A DNA stretch of 26,955 bases from Pelargonium nanum (lineage: Eukaryota > Streptophyta > Magnoliopsida > Geraniales > Geraniaceae), in contig JAYMTF010001040.1 in the NCBI GenBank assembly GCA_036897485.1, positions 1 to 26,955 of the forward strand, given 5' to 3'. The notes under the pieces were generated by a model. That model made no database searches, was not told where the DNA came from, and worked only from the letters and a program-made list of their open reading frames with translations. A program made the translations under genes and the position numbers. The first letter of the stretch is position 1. Every line of letters begins with the position of its first letter. This document shows positions 1 through 9,830 of this stretch, piece by piece.

Positions 1-180
1 GAATATTCCAAATTTTCCTCAATTATTGGAATATTCCGTTAACTTTAATGGAAATTTTGGATGGAAATAAGTTTGGCATACTTCAGGGTAGCCAGTAGTT
101 AGTTTCAATACTTGAGGGTAGCTAGAGTTAAAAGGTGTATAGTTGAGGGGTGGTATATGTAATTATTCCTAATAAAATAT
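1..180. repeat. AT-rich repeat-like block, unclassified
   Basis: The first bases contain two copies of the palindrome-like string GAATATTCC about 30 bp apart. They are followed by three degenerate direct repeats of a segment of the type CTTSAGGGTAGCYAG, near 80, 111 and 141. No open frame of note is present. The look is that of a degenerate transposable-element end cut by the window edge, but I cannot assign a family. Confidence 0.3.
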
Positions 181-424
181 GTGTATCATGATTCTCTACT
201 ATAGTATTAATTGTCACAAAGAAATATAATTTCATGGTGAAGCTTTCCATTCTAGCATCCTAACTTCTTGGAGTTCATATTATCCATCAATTATCTTCTC
301 ATCAACTAGGAGTTTTTAGATTTTGGAAGTGAATAATATCAAAGATATGTGAACTTTTCTATTCAATTTATTTTGAATGGTTCTCAATATAAATTTTAAA
401 TTACTTTTATATTTTATTAGATCT

Positions 425-506
425 CTCAAGTCTCACCTACATTATTTTGTTTCAAATTTGTCAAATCTACAAACGCTACCGTCAAATTAGAATAGCATGT
501 CAAAAG
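425..506 (+). repeat. Dispersed repeat, copy A
   Basis: Bases 442-505 align almost without gaps to 9002-9065. They share an exact 17-bp block (442-458 = 9002-9018), then a GTCRAATTAGA block and a RGCATGWCAA-like end. It is therefore one copy of a repeat family that occurs several times between 8.45 and 9.83 kb. It is older than the SINE next to it, which inserted at its right end. No coding capacity is seen. Confidence 0.6.
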
Positions 507-739
507 ACAACTACATGACATTTACCAAGGCATGTTGAGCCAAGCGGTTGATACGCTTTGGATTTTCTTTGAGGTCTCAGGTTTGAGCCTCCTTGCCGAC
601 GGTATGGGGTGGAATTTATGGGTTTAAGGAAAAAACTAACAACTAACAGGGTGACGCCCCCATTAGGGCCTGAGAAACACAGGCCGCATAGGCCTGCTTG
701 TCCCGTTGCTTATTAAAAAAAACAACTACATGACATTTA
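507..739 (+). mobile_element. tRNA-derived SINE with 18-bp target-site duplication
   Basis: An exact 18-bp direct repeat (ACAACTACATGACATTTA) sits at 507-524 and 722-739 and brackets a 197-bp insert (525-721). The insert has a tRNA-like head with an RNA polymerase III A-box-like stretch at 537-547 (GAGCCAAGCGG) and a B-box-like stretch at 580-590 (GGTTTGAGCCT). It ends in a short A-rich tail at 714-721. These are the marks of a SINE inserted by LINE machinery, read on the plus strand. The same head occurs in reverse in the MYB intron (6892 downward). I do not know the family name. It is not a functional tRNA: the cloverleaf is not kept and the body extends well past the B box. Confidence 0.88.
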
Positions 740-3480
740 AATTAGTTAAATTTACAAATAATACTATTTTGGAACAATAATGTATAATTGTTTGACAAAA
801 TCAACACATCCAAGTCATATCATTATACGAGGCGTAAAAAACTAAAAAGACGTAAACTCTGCCTACGAAAATTTTAAAAGAAAACTACCTTATTCAATAC
901 TTGAACAGGAATCCTCATTTTTCATACAAATATAATGTTGTGATGCATCTGATTTAATCAATTTTGTTTCTTCCTATTGGCCTACAATTTTACTTGGCCA
1001 TTGAATCAAAGAATAAAATAAGAAGGAAAAGAAAATATATATTTAGGGTATCTTTTGGCAAATCAAGCGCATTCACCCAATTGGGAACCTCTAATTTGGT
1101 GGTAGGGGACAGGAAGGCCATTTATTTGTCTATTTCCATTATTTTTATATTTATTTTTATTAAATTATTTTACATGCTAAATACACTATTATTTTATATA
1201 GTTTTAAATAATAATAAAATATTAATTCTGGAATTATATATAAATTATGTGTACAGCAAGCACACAGAGAATACGTGACAAGAGCAGCTAGAACAGCTAC
1301 CAAAAAAACATTATTAAATTGCAATACAATTGTTGAAATAATATAAATCAAGCACCAAAATTAATAAACAAATATATATGTTTCTACCAAAATAATAATA
1401 AAAAAAGGTTGAAATTGGTATTTGGAATGTGAGATCACTCGTGACACACAACATTAGTCCTTTTTACGTACAAGAATGTACCTTCTATATTATTCACTTA
1501 ATTATTTGGGTTTAAGTGACTCATCAAAATTCAATTGTTTTAGGAGTTAAAACTACAAAAATAAAAATGTCAAAAAGCCTTTACTACTAGGAGACTTTTG
1601 GGAGCTAGTTTTTATTTTCTTTTTTTCTTTTTTTTTCAAAAAAAAGATGTTATATGTCTCAAATTTTAGAATGAGCAAAAAAAAATTTAAAATAATTTTA
1701 TTGAAGAGATTAAATAATTTAAGTATGAGTATATACACAATATGACCCATAATTTAGGGTGACTAATAGAAAATAAAATAACAACAATACACAATTTTAT
1801 AAGGGAGAAAAGTCTATTTCTAATTAACTCATCCTTAATATTCGTAAAGAATTATAAAGTGAATAGTTTTTTGTGACACAAAATAGATTTATTAGGTTAC
1901 CAATTGAGAAGTGATGGAGAGAGTGAGATGATGCGATGAAGTTGATAAAGTGTAAGAAAATTAAGTCAATAGTTATTTGATTAAAAGTAAGTCATTAATG
2001 AACTTATGACCCATCGTTCAAATCATATATACGAACAGTTTATTTCCTCAAAATCACGAGCACAAGTAAAGTTTTATTATATTGTTTTGATTTTATTAAT
2101 TTGGCTTACTCTATAAAAAATCATTGCTCATATATTTTATTTTCTTTAAAATATGTTCTAATTATTTAGGTCGAAAGTGAAAATTTACCTATAAAAATAA
2201 CTTTAAAAAAATAAAGTATAGGAAGTTTGGTATTGTTTGAAAATGACACGTGCTTTGTATTGATTGTGGAATAGTGCTAGGGAGGGGCATAAACGTCATT
2301 TGGGAATCAAACGTTGTCGTATTGGGTTTTTGTGCGGTGCGAGGTTCGATGTACCCATAAAAGAGGATGGGAAGGGCCAAACAGTCAACAATATATAACA
2401 ATGTAACAACTTACATTACATGTGAGTCAAACCATAGTCTTCCATTTAATCAATTCAATTAATTTATTTGACCACAAGAACATGGATCGGATTCGACCTA
2501 CTCAGACATAGAACCAGATAGTTTTGCGAGCTCATGAAGCACCGATTCGCTTAGTGATTACAAAAGAGAAACGAGCGCTACAAAAAAAAAAAAAGACTAA
2601 GTGTTAAACAATCATCTACCAAGAAGTCCACCTTTCTCAAATTTGACTTGCTATTTTTTAAGGCGATGATAACATATTGATCATCTAGTTTCAAGACAAC
2701 GCAATCTCACTTTCGATCCATGGCCCAAATCAAAGCCTTCCTAATATCGATCAAGCTTCGACCTCACTCGCATTCTAAAAAGACCCCCAACTTGGTTACC
2801 TGCTCCTGTAAAATTGTCAGACAAATCTTGACCCGTCAACCTAAACTCGAACCTGCCATCAACTAAAAAGACAGCTACATCATAATTTATTTTAACAACA
2901 CCCGGTTGCCCGAGCGTACTTTACTGATTCACAATTGAGCACAACGTACTTCGCTTATTCAACCCCAATAGGACATATCATACAATGTACCCTTGAAATT
3001 TGCAAGAGTACTAAGAAGAAATCATTCACATACCGCAAAAATTGAAAATATCTTATATGAACATGATTAGAAAAAGATGCGCATTACAAATTTCAAATCT
3101 AACTTCATATTTTACGTATAAAATGTGCATATCCGTATAAACTTATTTGGCTAGACCCACCTCAAAATTGTTTGAGTTTGTTTAAGTTACCAAACTCATG
3201 AAAATACGGATAAAATTTCAGAAATCCGCGTATTCAGTTTCAAACTTAATCTCAAATGATAATCCAAAATTAACAATGAGCCTACATTCATCCCTACTTG
3301 AAAGTCTACCATGTATATGGTACCACAACTAGCAGCTAGGAGTTGAAAACCAAGTTGTGGGACATGAATAAATCACGAGGCAAAAGTACATGTTTACCCT
3401 TGGTAGCTACCCATTTTGGCAAATAACGAGGGGTAAAACGGGAAATTAAAAGGGGCATGAACCTTAACACTAACAGTGAC
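740..3480. other. Intergenic, no gene recognised
   Basis: This AT-rich stretch has short, repeat-poor open frames (up to 104 codons) with no recognisable domain, no plausible codon context and no spliced model that I could extend. It contains a CACGTG G-box core near 2246, a run of 13 A at 2582-2594, and a block at 2270-2385 that is less AT-rich than its surroundings. Bases 2480-3300 also look like worn noncoding or transposon-derived DNA. Confidence 0.5.
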
Positions 3481-3569
3481 GGCTCGGTTCTTGGGTTCCC
3501 CTAAACATGTGGAATTGAAACGGGTAGAAAAAAGAGAGAAGAGAACAAACAAATACAAAAGCAGCTGAT

Positions 3570-3805
3570 CATGTGTGACGTCAGCTCCTTCCGACGGCGG
3601 CGATCAACCAACTTGTCCGCGCGTGAACATCACGCCCCACCATTTGTAATTACACGCTTCACTATCTGGAAGTAAAATGACGTGGATATGAAAAAACTCA
3701 CGCGTGTCCGAGAGAGGCGCGATCAGGTGTTATCGGTCCCATTTGATTGGACCAATTATTGCGTGGATCCGAATCATCATCAATTAAAAATGTGCCACGT
3801 GTTGA
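3570..3805. promoter_or_regulatory. Cluster of ACGT-core / ABA-type cis elements
   Basis: Within about 230 bp there are a palindromic bZIP site TGACGTCA (3576-3583), TGACGTGG (3678-3685), the string ACGCGTGTC (3700-3708), which matches the core of coupling element 3 of cereal ABA response complexes, and a G-box/ABRE CCACGTGT (3795-3802). The local sequence is GC-richer than its flanks. An ABRE plus CE3-like pairing is a known arrangement for ABA-responsive promoters. The nearest gene downstream on this strand is the MYB gene, whose 5' UTR seems to start near 5.4 kb, so this would be a distal element; that link is inference. Confidence 0.5.
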
Positions 3806-3830
3806 AAGAGCTCCTCGAGATCATAACCTC

Positions 3831-5340
3831 TGCATTTATTCGATGACAGTTTAGTAATTTACTGTTGATTTGGCTAGCTGCTATTGGCTGGAAAAAAATG
3901 CTCCATGAAATTTTAATAATATAATATTTGAATTTGTGACTACGTTAAAGGCTTGTACTTATATTTATTACACTTTAATACTTTAGCTCGGTTTCAATAG
4001 AAAGTTGGTTTGAATTTGACGAAATTGATTTGATAATTACTTAATTAAATAGAGTAAGATGGATAAGAAAATATTTGACGGCACAGTACATAGAATATTA
4101 GATCATAAAATAATGAATTTTATTGTTTGACATTGATGGATAATTAAATAGTTTTTATTTGCTTACACAAATTTACTCTTAACATAATACTTGTTATGTC
4201 CTAAAAAAACATAATACTTGTTATAAACTTGAAACGTAAATATCACCTCATGATTTAACAAGTATACTCACTCTAATGAACTTGTCCATGCAAATCGTTC
4301 ACCCGAGTATTTTTTTTTTGTCTTAGTTGTGATTTTTTCTCCTTTTTCATTTGTCACACACTCACACTAATATATATATTAGATGATACTTATATATGTT
4401 GTAAAATATAGTTCAAAAATAAGATAATGCACTATTTTTTTTATAAACTTATTCTTTGAAGAAAAATTTAAAATTTCGGGAGGCTTTTGCTCAAGCAAAT
4501 GACAATAATTGTGTTCGAGTCCAATGCTCTCGGTGTGATTAATGCGTTGAAGGCCAATAAAAGAGGGACTTTAGTGCATGTTCAGAAATTAAGAAAGTTA
4601 TACTCCATGTTCATTTAATAAATTATTGACCGACACATTTCTAATTAATTACATAATAAAATCTAGTTTGATTTACACATTTCGGTATGTATAGATCTTA
4701 AATAATTTAAATTTTTATGAGTAATATAGTTCTAGTTAATTATTCACATTTATGAATTTTTTATGTGACACTAGACAAGCTACGTTTATAGCTTTCAAAT
4801 AAAGCGTTTGACCTCAATTTCATCAATGTTGTTACTTTATTTTTTGAAATACCATCAATGTCTTTACTGATTTTCTAACGTGTATTATGCTAAATTATCA
4901 AATTTTAAACTATATTTATAAGCAAACATCAATTATCAATAATCATTTGATTTTTAGAATTGAATATAAACTTATCAAAAAAAATTTCTGTTCACAATCT
5001 CTTTCTTCCTTTTGGTACAAGTTGACATTTTTAATTAAATATTAGATCAATCACAATTGTCCATTTAAGTTGCAAGTGAGTGTGAGACTTTATATTATAA
5101 CATGCATGAAGTGATTGTAATGATTGATAGGTCTCATAGCATTACTGAAAGTACAAGCCATATGATTAAGTAAAAGTATGTTCATCAGATGGTCAGGATC
5201 AAATCTATTTTGGGGCTTTGACTAGTGCTGGACAGGTGAGCTTCCATCATTCATCATGAGCTGCCAAGTTCTGTTCCCATTCAGAAGCTAAATATTAGAA
5301 TTTTTTTAAAAAAAAATTGGGTTTTGAATTAATATTGGAG
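3831..5340. other. AT-rich intergenic DNA upstream of the MYB gene
   Basis: No supported gene is seen. The stretch holds a 17-bp direct repeat (4181-4197 and 4208-4224, separated by 10 bp), a possible tRNA-like SINE fragment near 4479-4580, a short TA run at 4370-4378 and several T- and A-runs. The right part is presumably the proximal promoter of the MYB gene. Nothing else stands out. Confidence 0.5.
4479..4580 (+). mobile_element. Possible SINE fragment (tRNA-like A/B boxes)
   Basis: TTGCTCAAGC at 4487-4496 resembles a polymerase III A box, and GTTCGAGTCC at 4512-4521 is a near-perfect B box. The following segment is less AT-rich than its neighbourhood. I found no clear target-site duplication and no A or T tail. 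The sequence differs from the SINE pair at 525 and 6892, so it would be another family. It could also be chance. Confidence 0.3.
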
Positions 5341-6301
5341 GAGAGTGTCTCCTCATAATATTATAATAAGAGGGAACTTTTCATAACTTTGCAGTATCCA
5401 CAAACCCCATACCCTCCAATCACAACCCACCACCTCTCTCTCTCCCTCTCTATGGCAAAACTGAGATTCATTTCTTGAATTTGAGCATCTTTTATTTATG
5501 TTTTTGCTGTTTCTTGATAGTTTTTGTACCTTTTTTCTTTTATAAAAAGATCTTTCTTCTGTTTTCTTTGGTGCTTATACATCAAGGAAAAGGAAGAAAG
5601 AACAGATTTTTTTGATTGGTTTTTGTGGGTTCTCTTCATTTTTTCACTGCTCAAAGTTTGGATTTTTTCAAAAATTTCAGAGCAATCTCCTGTTTTTGTC
5701 ATCTGGGTATTTGATTTCATTTCCATTTCCATTGCCAAAGACCTTTTTTTTGTGTGTTGCCACTTTCTCAATTGGGATATGAAGATAGGTGTGAGGAGTT
5801 GCTGATAGGTGTGTTAGTTGGCACTTGTAGCTTTCCTTTTTCTGATACTCTACAAAACAGAAGATTTATGTTCATTTGTCTGAGAATGGTATTTGGGCAA
5901 ATGATCTCTTCTTGTGTTGCTGTTTCTGTTTGTTTCCCAGGAAAGTTCACTGGGTTCAGATCTTAGTGGGGGTGGTTTCTAGGGTTCTTCCTTTGGGGGC
6001 TGCTAGATTATTTTTAACTTTTAGCAGTTCAATTTGGGTGATTCTGGTTGATTTTTGAGGAGAAAAGGTGGGTCTTTTCTAGATTCCTCAGGGCTATTTC
6101 CTTGTGCACAAAAAAGGTATTCTGATTCCTTGCAAATGCCCCTTGATTTAACACTTATGTTTTTGTCCTGATACCTCCATTTTTTTGTTCTCTCCTCTCT
6201 TCCAAAAATCAGCCAAATCTTGAGCTCAAAACCACCCACCAATGGATGAATTGTGATTTTTTTTTTCTGAATTGTAGTTTTGTACACTAATTTTTGGTGC
6301 C
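5340..6301 (+). promoter_or_regulatory. MYB gene core promoter and 5' leader with probable leader intron
   Basis: A TATA-like AT stretch (5353-5370) is followed by CT-rich leader sequence (5433-5450), typical of plant 5' UTRs. Several upstream ATGs occur, the first opening a nine-codon uORF including stop at 5452-5478. A good donor (GGTATT at 6116-6121) and an acceptor after a T-rich tract (TTGTAG, 6272-6277) suggest a leader intron at 6117-6277. The overlapping open frames in this segment change frame often and carry no domain, so I treat them as noncoding. Transcript start and leader intron are inferred. Confidence 0.5.
5452..5478 (+). other. Upstream ORF in MYB leader (8 residues plus stop)
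   Basis: This is the first ATG after the CT-rich block of the inferred leader. It encodes MAKLRFIS and then a stop. It lies about 820 bp before the main start, and more ATGs follow in the leader. Such uORFs can lower translation of the main frame, but nothing here shows that this one does, and it depends on the inferred transcript start. Confidence 0.3.
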
Positions 6302-7512
6302 ATGAAGTGGGAAATGGAGATTCTCTCACCAACATCTTATCATTCAAGTCCAAATTGGTTTCTTGAAGAGACCAAGAACACAAAATGGACAGTGGCAGAG
6401 AACAAAATGTTTGAGAATGCTCTGGCTGTGTATGATAGAGACACTCCAGATAGATGGCACAAAGTGGCTGCTATGATCCCAGGCAAAACAGTTGGGGATG
6501 TGATCAAGCAATACAAGGAATTGGAAGATGATGTTAGCAATATAGAAGCTGGATTGATCCCAATTCCTGGCTATAGCACCTCTACTTTCACATTGGAGTG
6601 GGTCAACAATGATGGCTATGATGGATTGAAGCAATCCTATGGCCTTGGAGGGAAGAGATCTTCGAACCGACCCGCGGATCAGGAGAGGAAGAAAGGAGTT
6701 CCATGGACTGAGGAAGAGCATAAGTAAGTCCTTTACATATATATATATATATATATGTTCATAGATTATTTTTATCAGCAATTTATATATATATATACAT
6801 ATAGTATACCATCACCAGGGAGGCTCGAACCTTAGACCTTACAGGTAAATCCAAAACGCTTAATTAAACAGCTTAGCCCAACATGGCTTGGTTATGTTAA
6901 TAGATATTGTGTTGTTTAGTATTTGAGCTCTGAAGAGCATAATTCACTATTGGGATCAAATTCTAGATGCTGCAATTGGTGTAAAGATTTGTAATTTGGT
7001 CATTGTCTAATCTGGGTTTTGTGTGATTGATTCACAACAGGCTGTTCTTGATGGGTTTGAAGAAATATGGAAAGGGAGATTGGAGGAACATTTCTCGCAA
7101 TTTTGTGATCACTAGGACACCAACTCAGGTGGCTAGTCATGCTCAGAAGTACTTTATCAGGCAACTTTCCGGCGGCAAAGACAAGAGAAGAGCTAGCATC
7201 CATGACATAACCACTGTCAATCTCACGGATACGAGAACTCCTTCCCCGGATAACAAAACACCCTCTTCGCCTGACCAGTCTATGGTGCTTCCTCAGCAGC
7301 ACAATTCGGGTGCCATGGCCAGAACACATTTCAATTGGAATCATCCAAGTGGTGGAGCAACCATGGATTTCAATGCAACAACACATGGGAATGTGTTCAT
7401 GTCTCCCTCTTTTGGGTTGCACCCGTACGGGCTTAAAGTTCACGATTCCTACATTGGAGCTCAAAACATGGCCTTTCAGATGCAATCCTCCCAACATTAC
7501 TCTCAAGAATGA
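6302..7512 (+). CDS. DIV-like: DIVARICATA-type MYB (SANT/SHAQKYF) transcription factor
   Basis: Two exons, 6302-6723 and 7041-7512, are joined across a GTAAGT...CAG intron that splits codon Lys141. The product has 297 residues. Residues about 26-80 form an N-terminal SANT/MYB-like domain ([27 protein letters not shown]). Residues 132-183 form the second MYB repeat with the SHAQKYF signature at 173-179 ([13 protein letters not shown]). This two-repeat layout is that of the DIVARICATA / I-box-binding-like family, nuclear DNA-binding proteins that act in flower asymmetry, hormone and stress responses and pair with RADIALIS-type small MYBs. The C-terminal third (about 200-297) is Ser/Pro/His/Gln-rich and probably disordered. 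The intron position right at the start of the second repeat is usual for the family. The start ATG is the first in frame and fits the family N-terminus. The exact biological role cannot be told from sequence. Confidence 0.95.
6737..6756. repeat. (TA)n microsatellite
   Basis: A TA dinucleotide run lies near the start of the MYB intron, just outside the SINE remnant. A second short TA run (6784-6796) lies inside the remnant. Confidence 0.8.
6754..6905 (-). mobile_element. Internally deleted SINE copy in MYB intron
   Basis: Read on the minus strand from 6892, this segment starts with the same head as the SINE at 525 (ACCAAGCCATGTTGGGC against CCAAGGCATGTTGAGC). It keeps the A-box region and a good B box (GGTTCGAGCC, about 6821-6830 on the minus strand). 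The middle of the element is replaced by TA-rich microsatellite, and the tail (ATTGCTGATAAAAATAA) resembles the tail of the first copy. A 13-bp flanking repeat with one mismatch (TATGTTMATAGAT, 6754-6766 and 6893-6905) fits a decayed target-site duplication and sets the same 5' end as copy 1. It sits antisense in the intron, well away from the splice sites. Confidence 0.75.
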
Positions 7513-8180
7513 AAAAAGAGTGTTTTTAATGTCTCACTTGGTTTCATATATGCCATTGTCCTCTTTCAGGTCTCTAGAAATAGCTGTCTTTGTGCTTTTC
7601 TTTCAACTTTTGTGTGAATATGTTATTCAAAGCTCTGATTAGTCCACAGTATTTGAAGGAACTCAGATTTTGAAAAACATGAAACTGAGTGAGAACTGAG
7701 AAGATTCTCAAATTTGGGTTGCTGATGTTTTTAGATTTGGTACTTGCATTGGGGTGTGTTTGTGGAAGATATTGCCAAAGACTTAGAGCTAGCAAATGGG
7801 TTTTTGCAAGAAGAGAGAAATTTACATAGTTGACACTCTTTTGAGTCTTGACAAGTCTCATTATTTTGATACCTTAAGATTAGGAAGATAATGCATCAGC
7901 AAGCAAAGCTTGCACAGAGAATGTAATAAAGTCCCTCTTTTTCGAGGTCGCCGCTGGGATAAGCATCTTCAATCATATGTTGGAAGCTTAGAGCATGTTT
8001 TAGGCAAGACTCTCATTCATGAAAATGTTCCTTGATGATGCAAAGAAGCATCTTGTTATCTGTCAAATTCTGCACCTATGCTTCAATTGCAACTGCATAG
8101 GAGGATCTTCAAGCTATTCTTGATTTGCTCTTTCTTTATTCTTGTCATGTATGTGAACAATTTGTTGAAATTTAGTCAAA
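7513..8180 (+). other. MYB 3' UTR and downstream region
   Basis: Noncoding sequence follows the MYB stop codon. An AATAAA polyadenylation signal lies at 7925-7930, about 410 bp after the stop, followed by T-rich sequence, so transcripts probably end near 7.95 kb. Further T-rich motifs occur to about 8.18 kb. The short open frame crossing the MYB stop in another frame is not conserved-looking and was left out. Confidence 0.5.
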
Positions 8181-8454
8181 ATGGCACAAACCCATTATTC
8201 AAAATTTGTTCTTGTTCTGATAGACTGTCCCAAGGAAGGATGGTCTGAATTTTTCAGTTTGACATTTTGTTGAAGGCATGTGATTTTATGGGAGTTGGTT
8301 TGAGTCATTGGATGCTGAGTACTAGTTGGCTGAGTCACAGAGCACTGAATTTGGAATTCAATTCTGAGATGGTTGATACAGTTAATCTGAGGGAGATGAT
8401 TCATTAATAATAGTATTGCTTGCTTATAAAAAAAAATTATGTTTTGAATAGGTG

Positions 8455-9300
8455 TTTAATTTTATTTTTGTTTTAATTCGCTCTTAAATTTTGTTTTGAA
8501 TTGATCTAATATGTACAGATGTTGTTAAATTATATTGACATGACATTTTTCTGAAATTGTTTCGCCTATGTGACGTTGAAATCTGTACTGACGAGAGTGC
8601 GCTTTAGTTACTCTCATGGTCAAAAAGAATAAAATAACAATGTCAAATGGTATTTTATCTCTGAAATATTTCTTTGGAGATCTGCCCACAAAGAAGATCC
8701 CTCATATGGTATTAATCAATTACTAAAGAATATATGGTTAATACAAAGTAAGATTCATATCAATTTTACTGTTTAGTATTAATTAATAACTATTTACTTT
8801 TTTTATAAATTTGTCTAATCATAACTTTGGATTTGATAATCATCAATGGTGGCTTGTCACGAGTGACTGTCACCTAATATTGAAGGAGACTTTTTAGCAA
8901 GTCCATGAAAGTGTTCTATCTTGATCTTTTGGTTAATTTGATTTCAGTTCCAATTTAATTTACAAGCGGTTTATAATGTTTCAATTTGATCTCAAACTAT
9001 GTTATTTTGTTTCAAATTAGTAAAATTTGTATCGATACAGTCGAATTAGACTCGCATGACAATTCTTTTATGAACAATTTTGATTGTCGTGACGACATGT
9101 GACATAGTAATATGTAAATTTTGCAAAATCAAATGTTACATTGTACGTCAACCGACGACAAGTTTTTAGAAAAAAAAACTTATCATGTTGACAACACCAT
9201 GATGGATGTAACAAATTTCAAACAAAATTATACATTTGGAGAATCAAATTAAAACAAAAATAAAAAGCTGAGGACCTAAAATAAAACATTTTTCCAATGT
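8455..9300. repeat. Cluster of dispersed repeat copies with inverted arms (MITE/foldback-like)
   Basis: Two direct copies (about 8471-8552 and 8978-9065) and one inverted copy (about 9205-9290) of the same sequence family as 425-506 lie here. Their common core is of the form TTTTGTTTYRAATT followed by an RTTAAATT- or GTCGAATTAGA-like block and CATGAC. The plus copy at 8978 and the minus copy ending near 9290 face each other as imperfect inverted arms of about 50-80 bp around a roughly 150-bp centre, giving a possible 0.33-kb foldback unit. No transposase or long open frame is present. I cannot name the family. Confidence 0.55.
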
Positions 9301-9664
9301 AAATGGTTTCATTTGATAACTAAATGTAAGATGATCCCATTCATGGAGACAAACACTCAACCTAGCTTTTTATTAGGTAGAAAAAGGGGTCTTTAATATA
9401 TGTGAAGGGAATTGGAGATTCTCTTTTGGTGGGAAAATTCCATTGACCTTTACTCATTTTCTTTCCCCTTTTCCTCCACAAAAACAAGAATCTTCCTCCA
9501 AATTAAGTTATGAGTTGAACAAATCATTTTATCACCAAATAAGACAAAACTAACCATTATGGTATGCTAATGACTCAATTTAAGCTCAATACACACATAA
9601 ACACTTGCAAAGCCTAGCTTTCTTGAAAAAGTCAAATTAAACATAACTTTATCTTAATTTAATC

Positions 9665-9830
9665 GCACAATATAAAACAATCTGAAACAAATTTGTATAG
9701 TTATTGGATCAAAATGAAACGATACAAATAGTTTGAGGACTAAATTTGTGCATAAACAAAACTAAGTACTAATTTGAAACAAGTGATAGTATTTGAGGGC
9801 CACAATGAAACATTCACCTTTCATATTACC
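9665..9830 (-). repeat. Dispersed repeat, inverted copy E
   Basis: On the minus strand this segment reads TTTCATTTTGATCC, then AATTTGTTTCAGATT. It matches in order the TTTCAATTTGATCT and ATTTTGTTTCAAATT blocks of the copy at 8978-9018. It is more diverged than the other copies and has no visible ends. Confidence 0.4.

Noticed and set aside
530..600. tRNA gene at the SINE head
   Set aside because: A and B boxes are present, but the cloverleaf arms do not pair properly and the sequence is inside a duplication-flanked SINE.
964..1278. 104-codon open frame in the left intergenic region
   Set aside because: The product is Ile/Phe/Lys/Asn-rich, as expected by chance in AT-rich DNA, and no family features are seen.
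5524..6058. Overlapping plus-strand frames before the MYB start
   Set aside because: They change frame repeatedly, are T-rich, contain no domain, and fall in what looks like the MYB leader.
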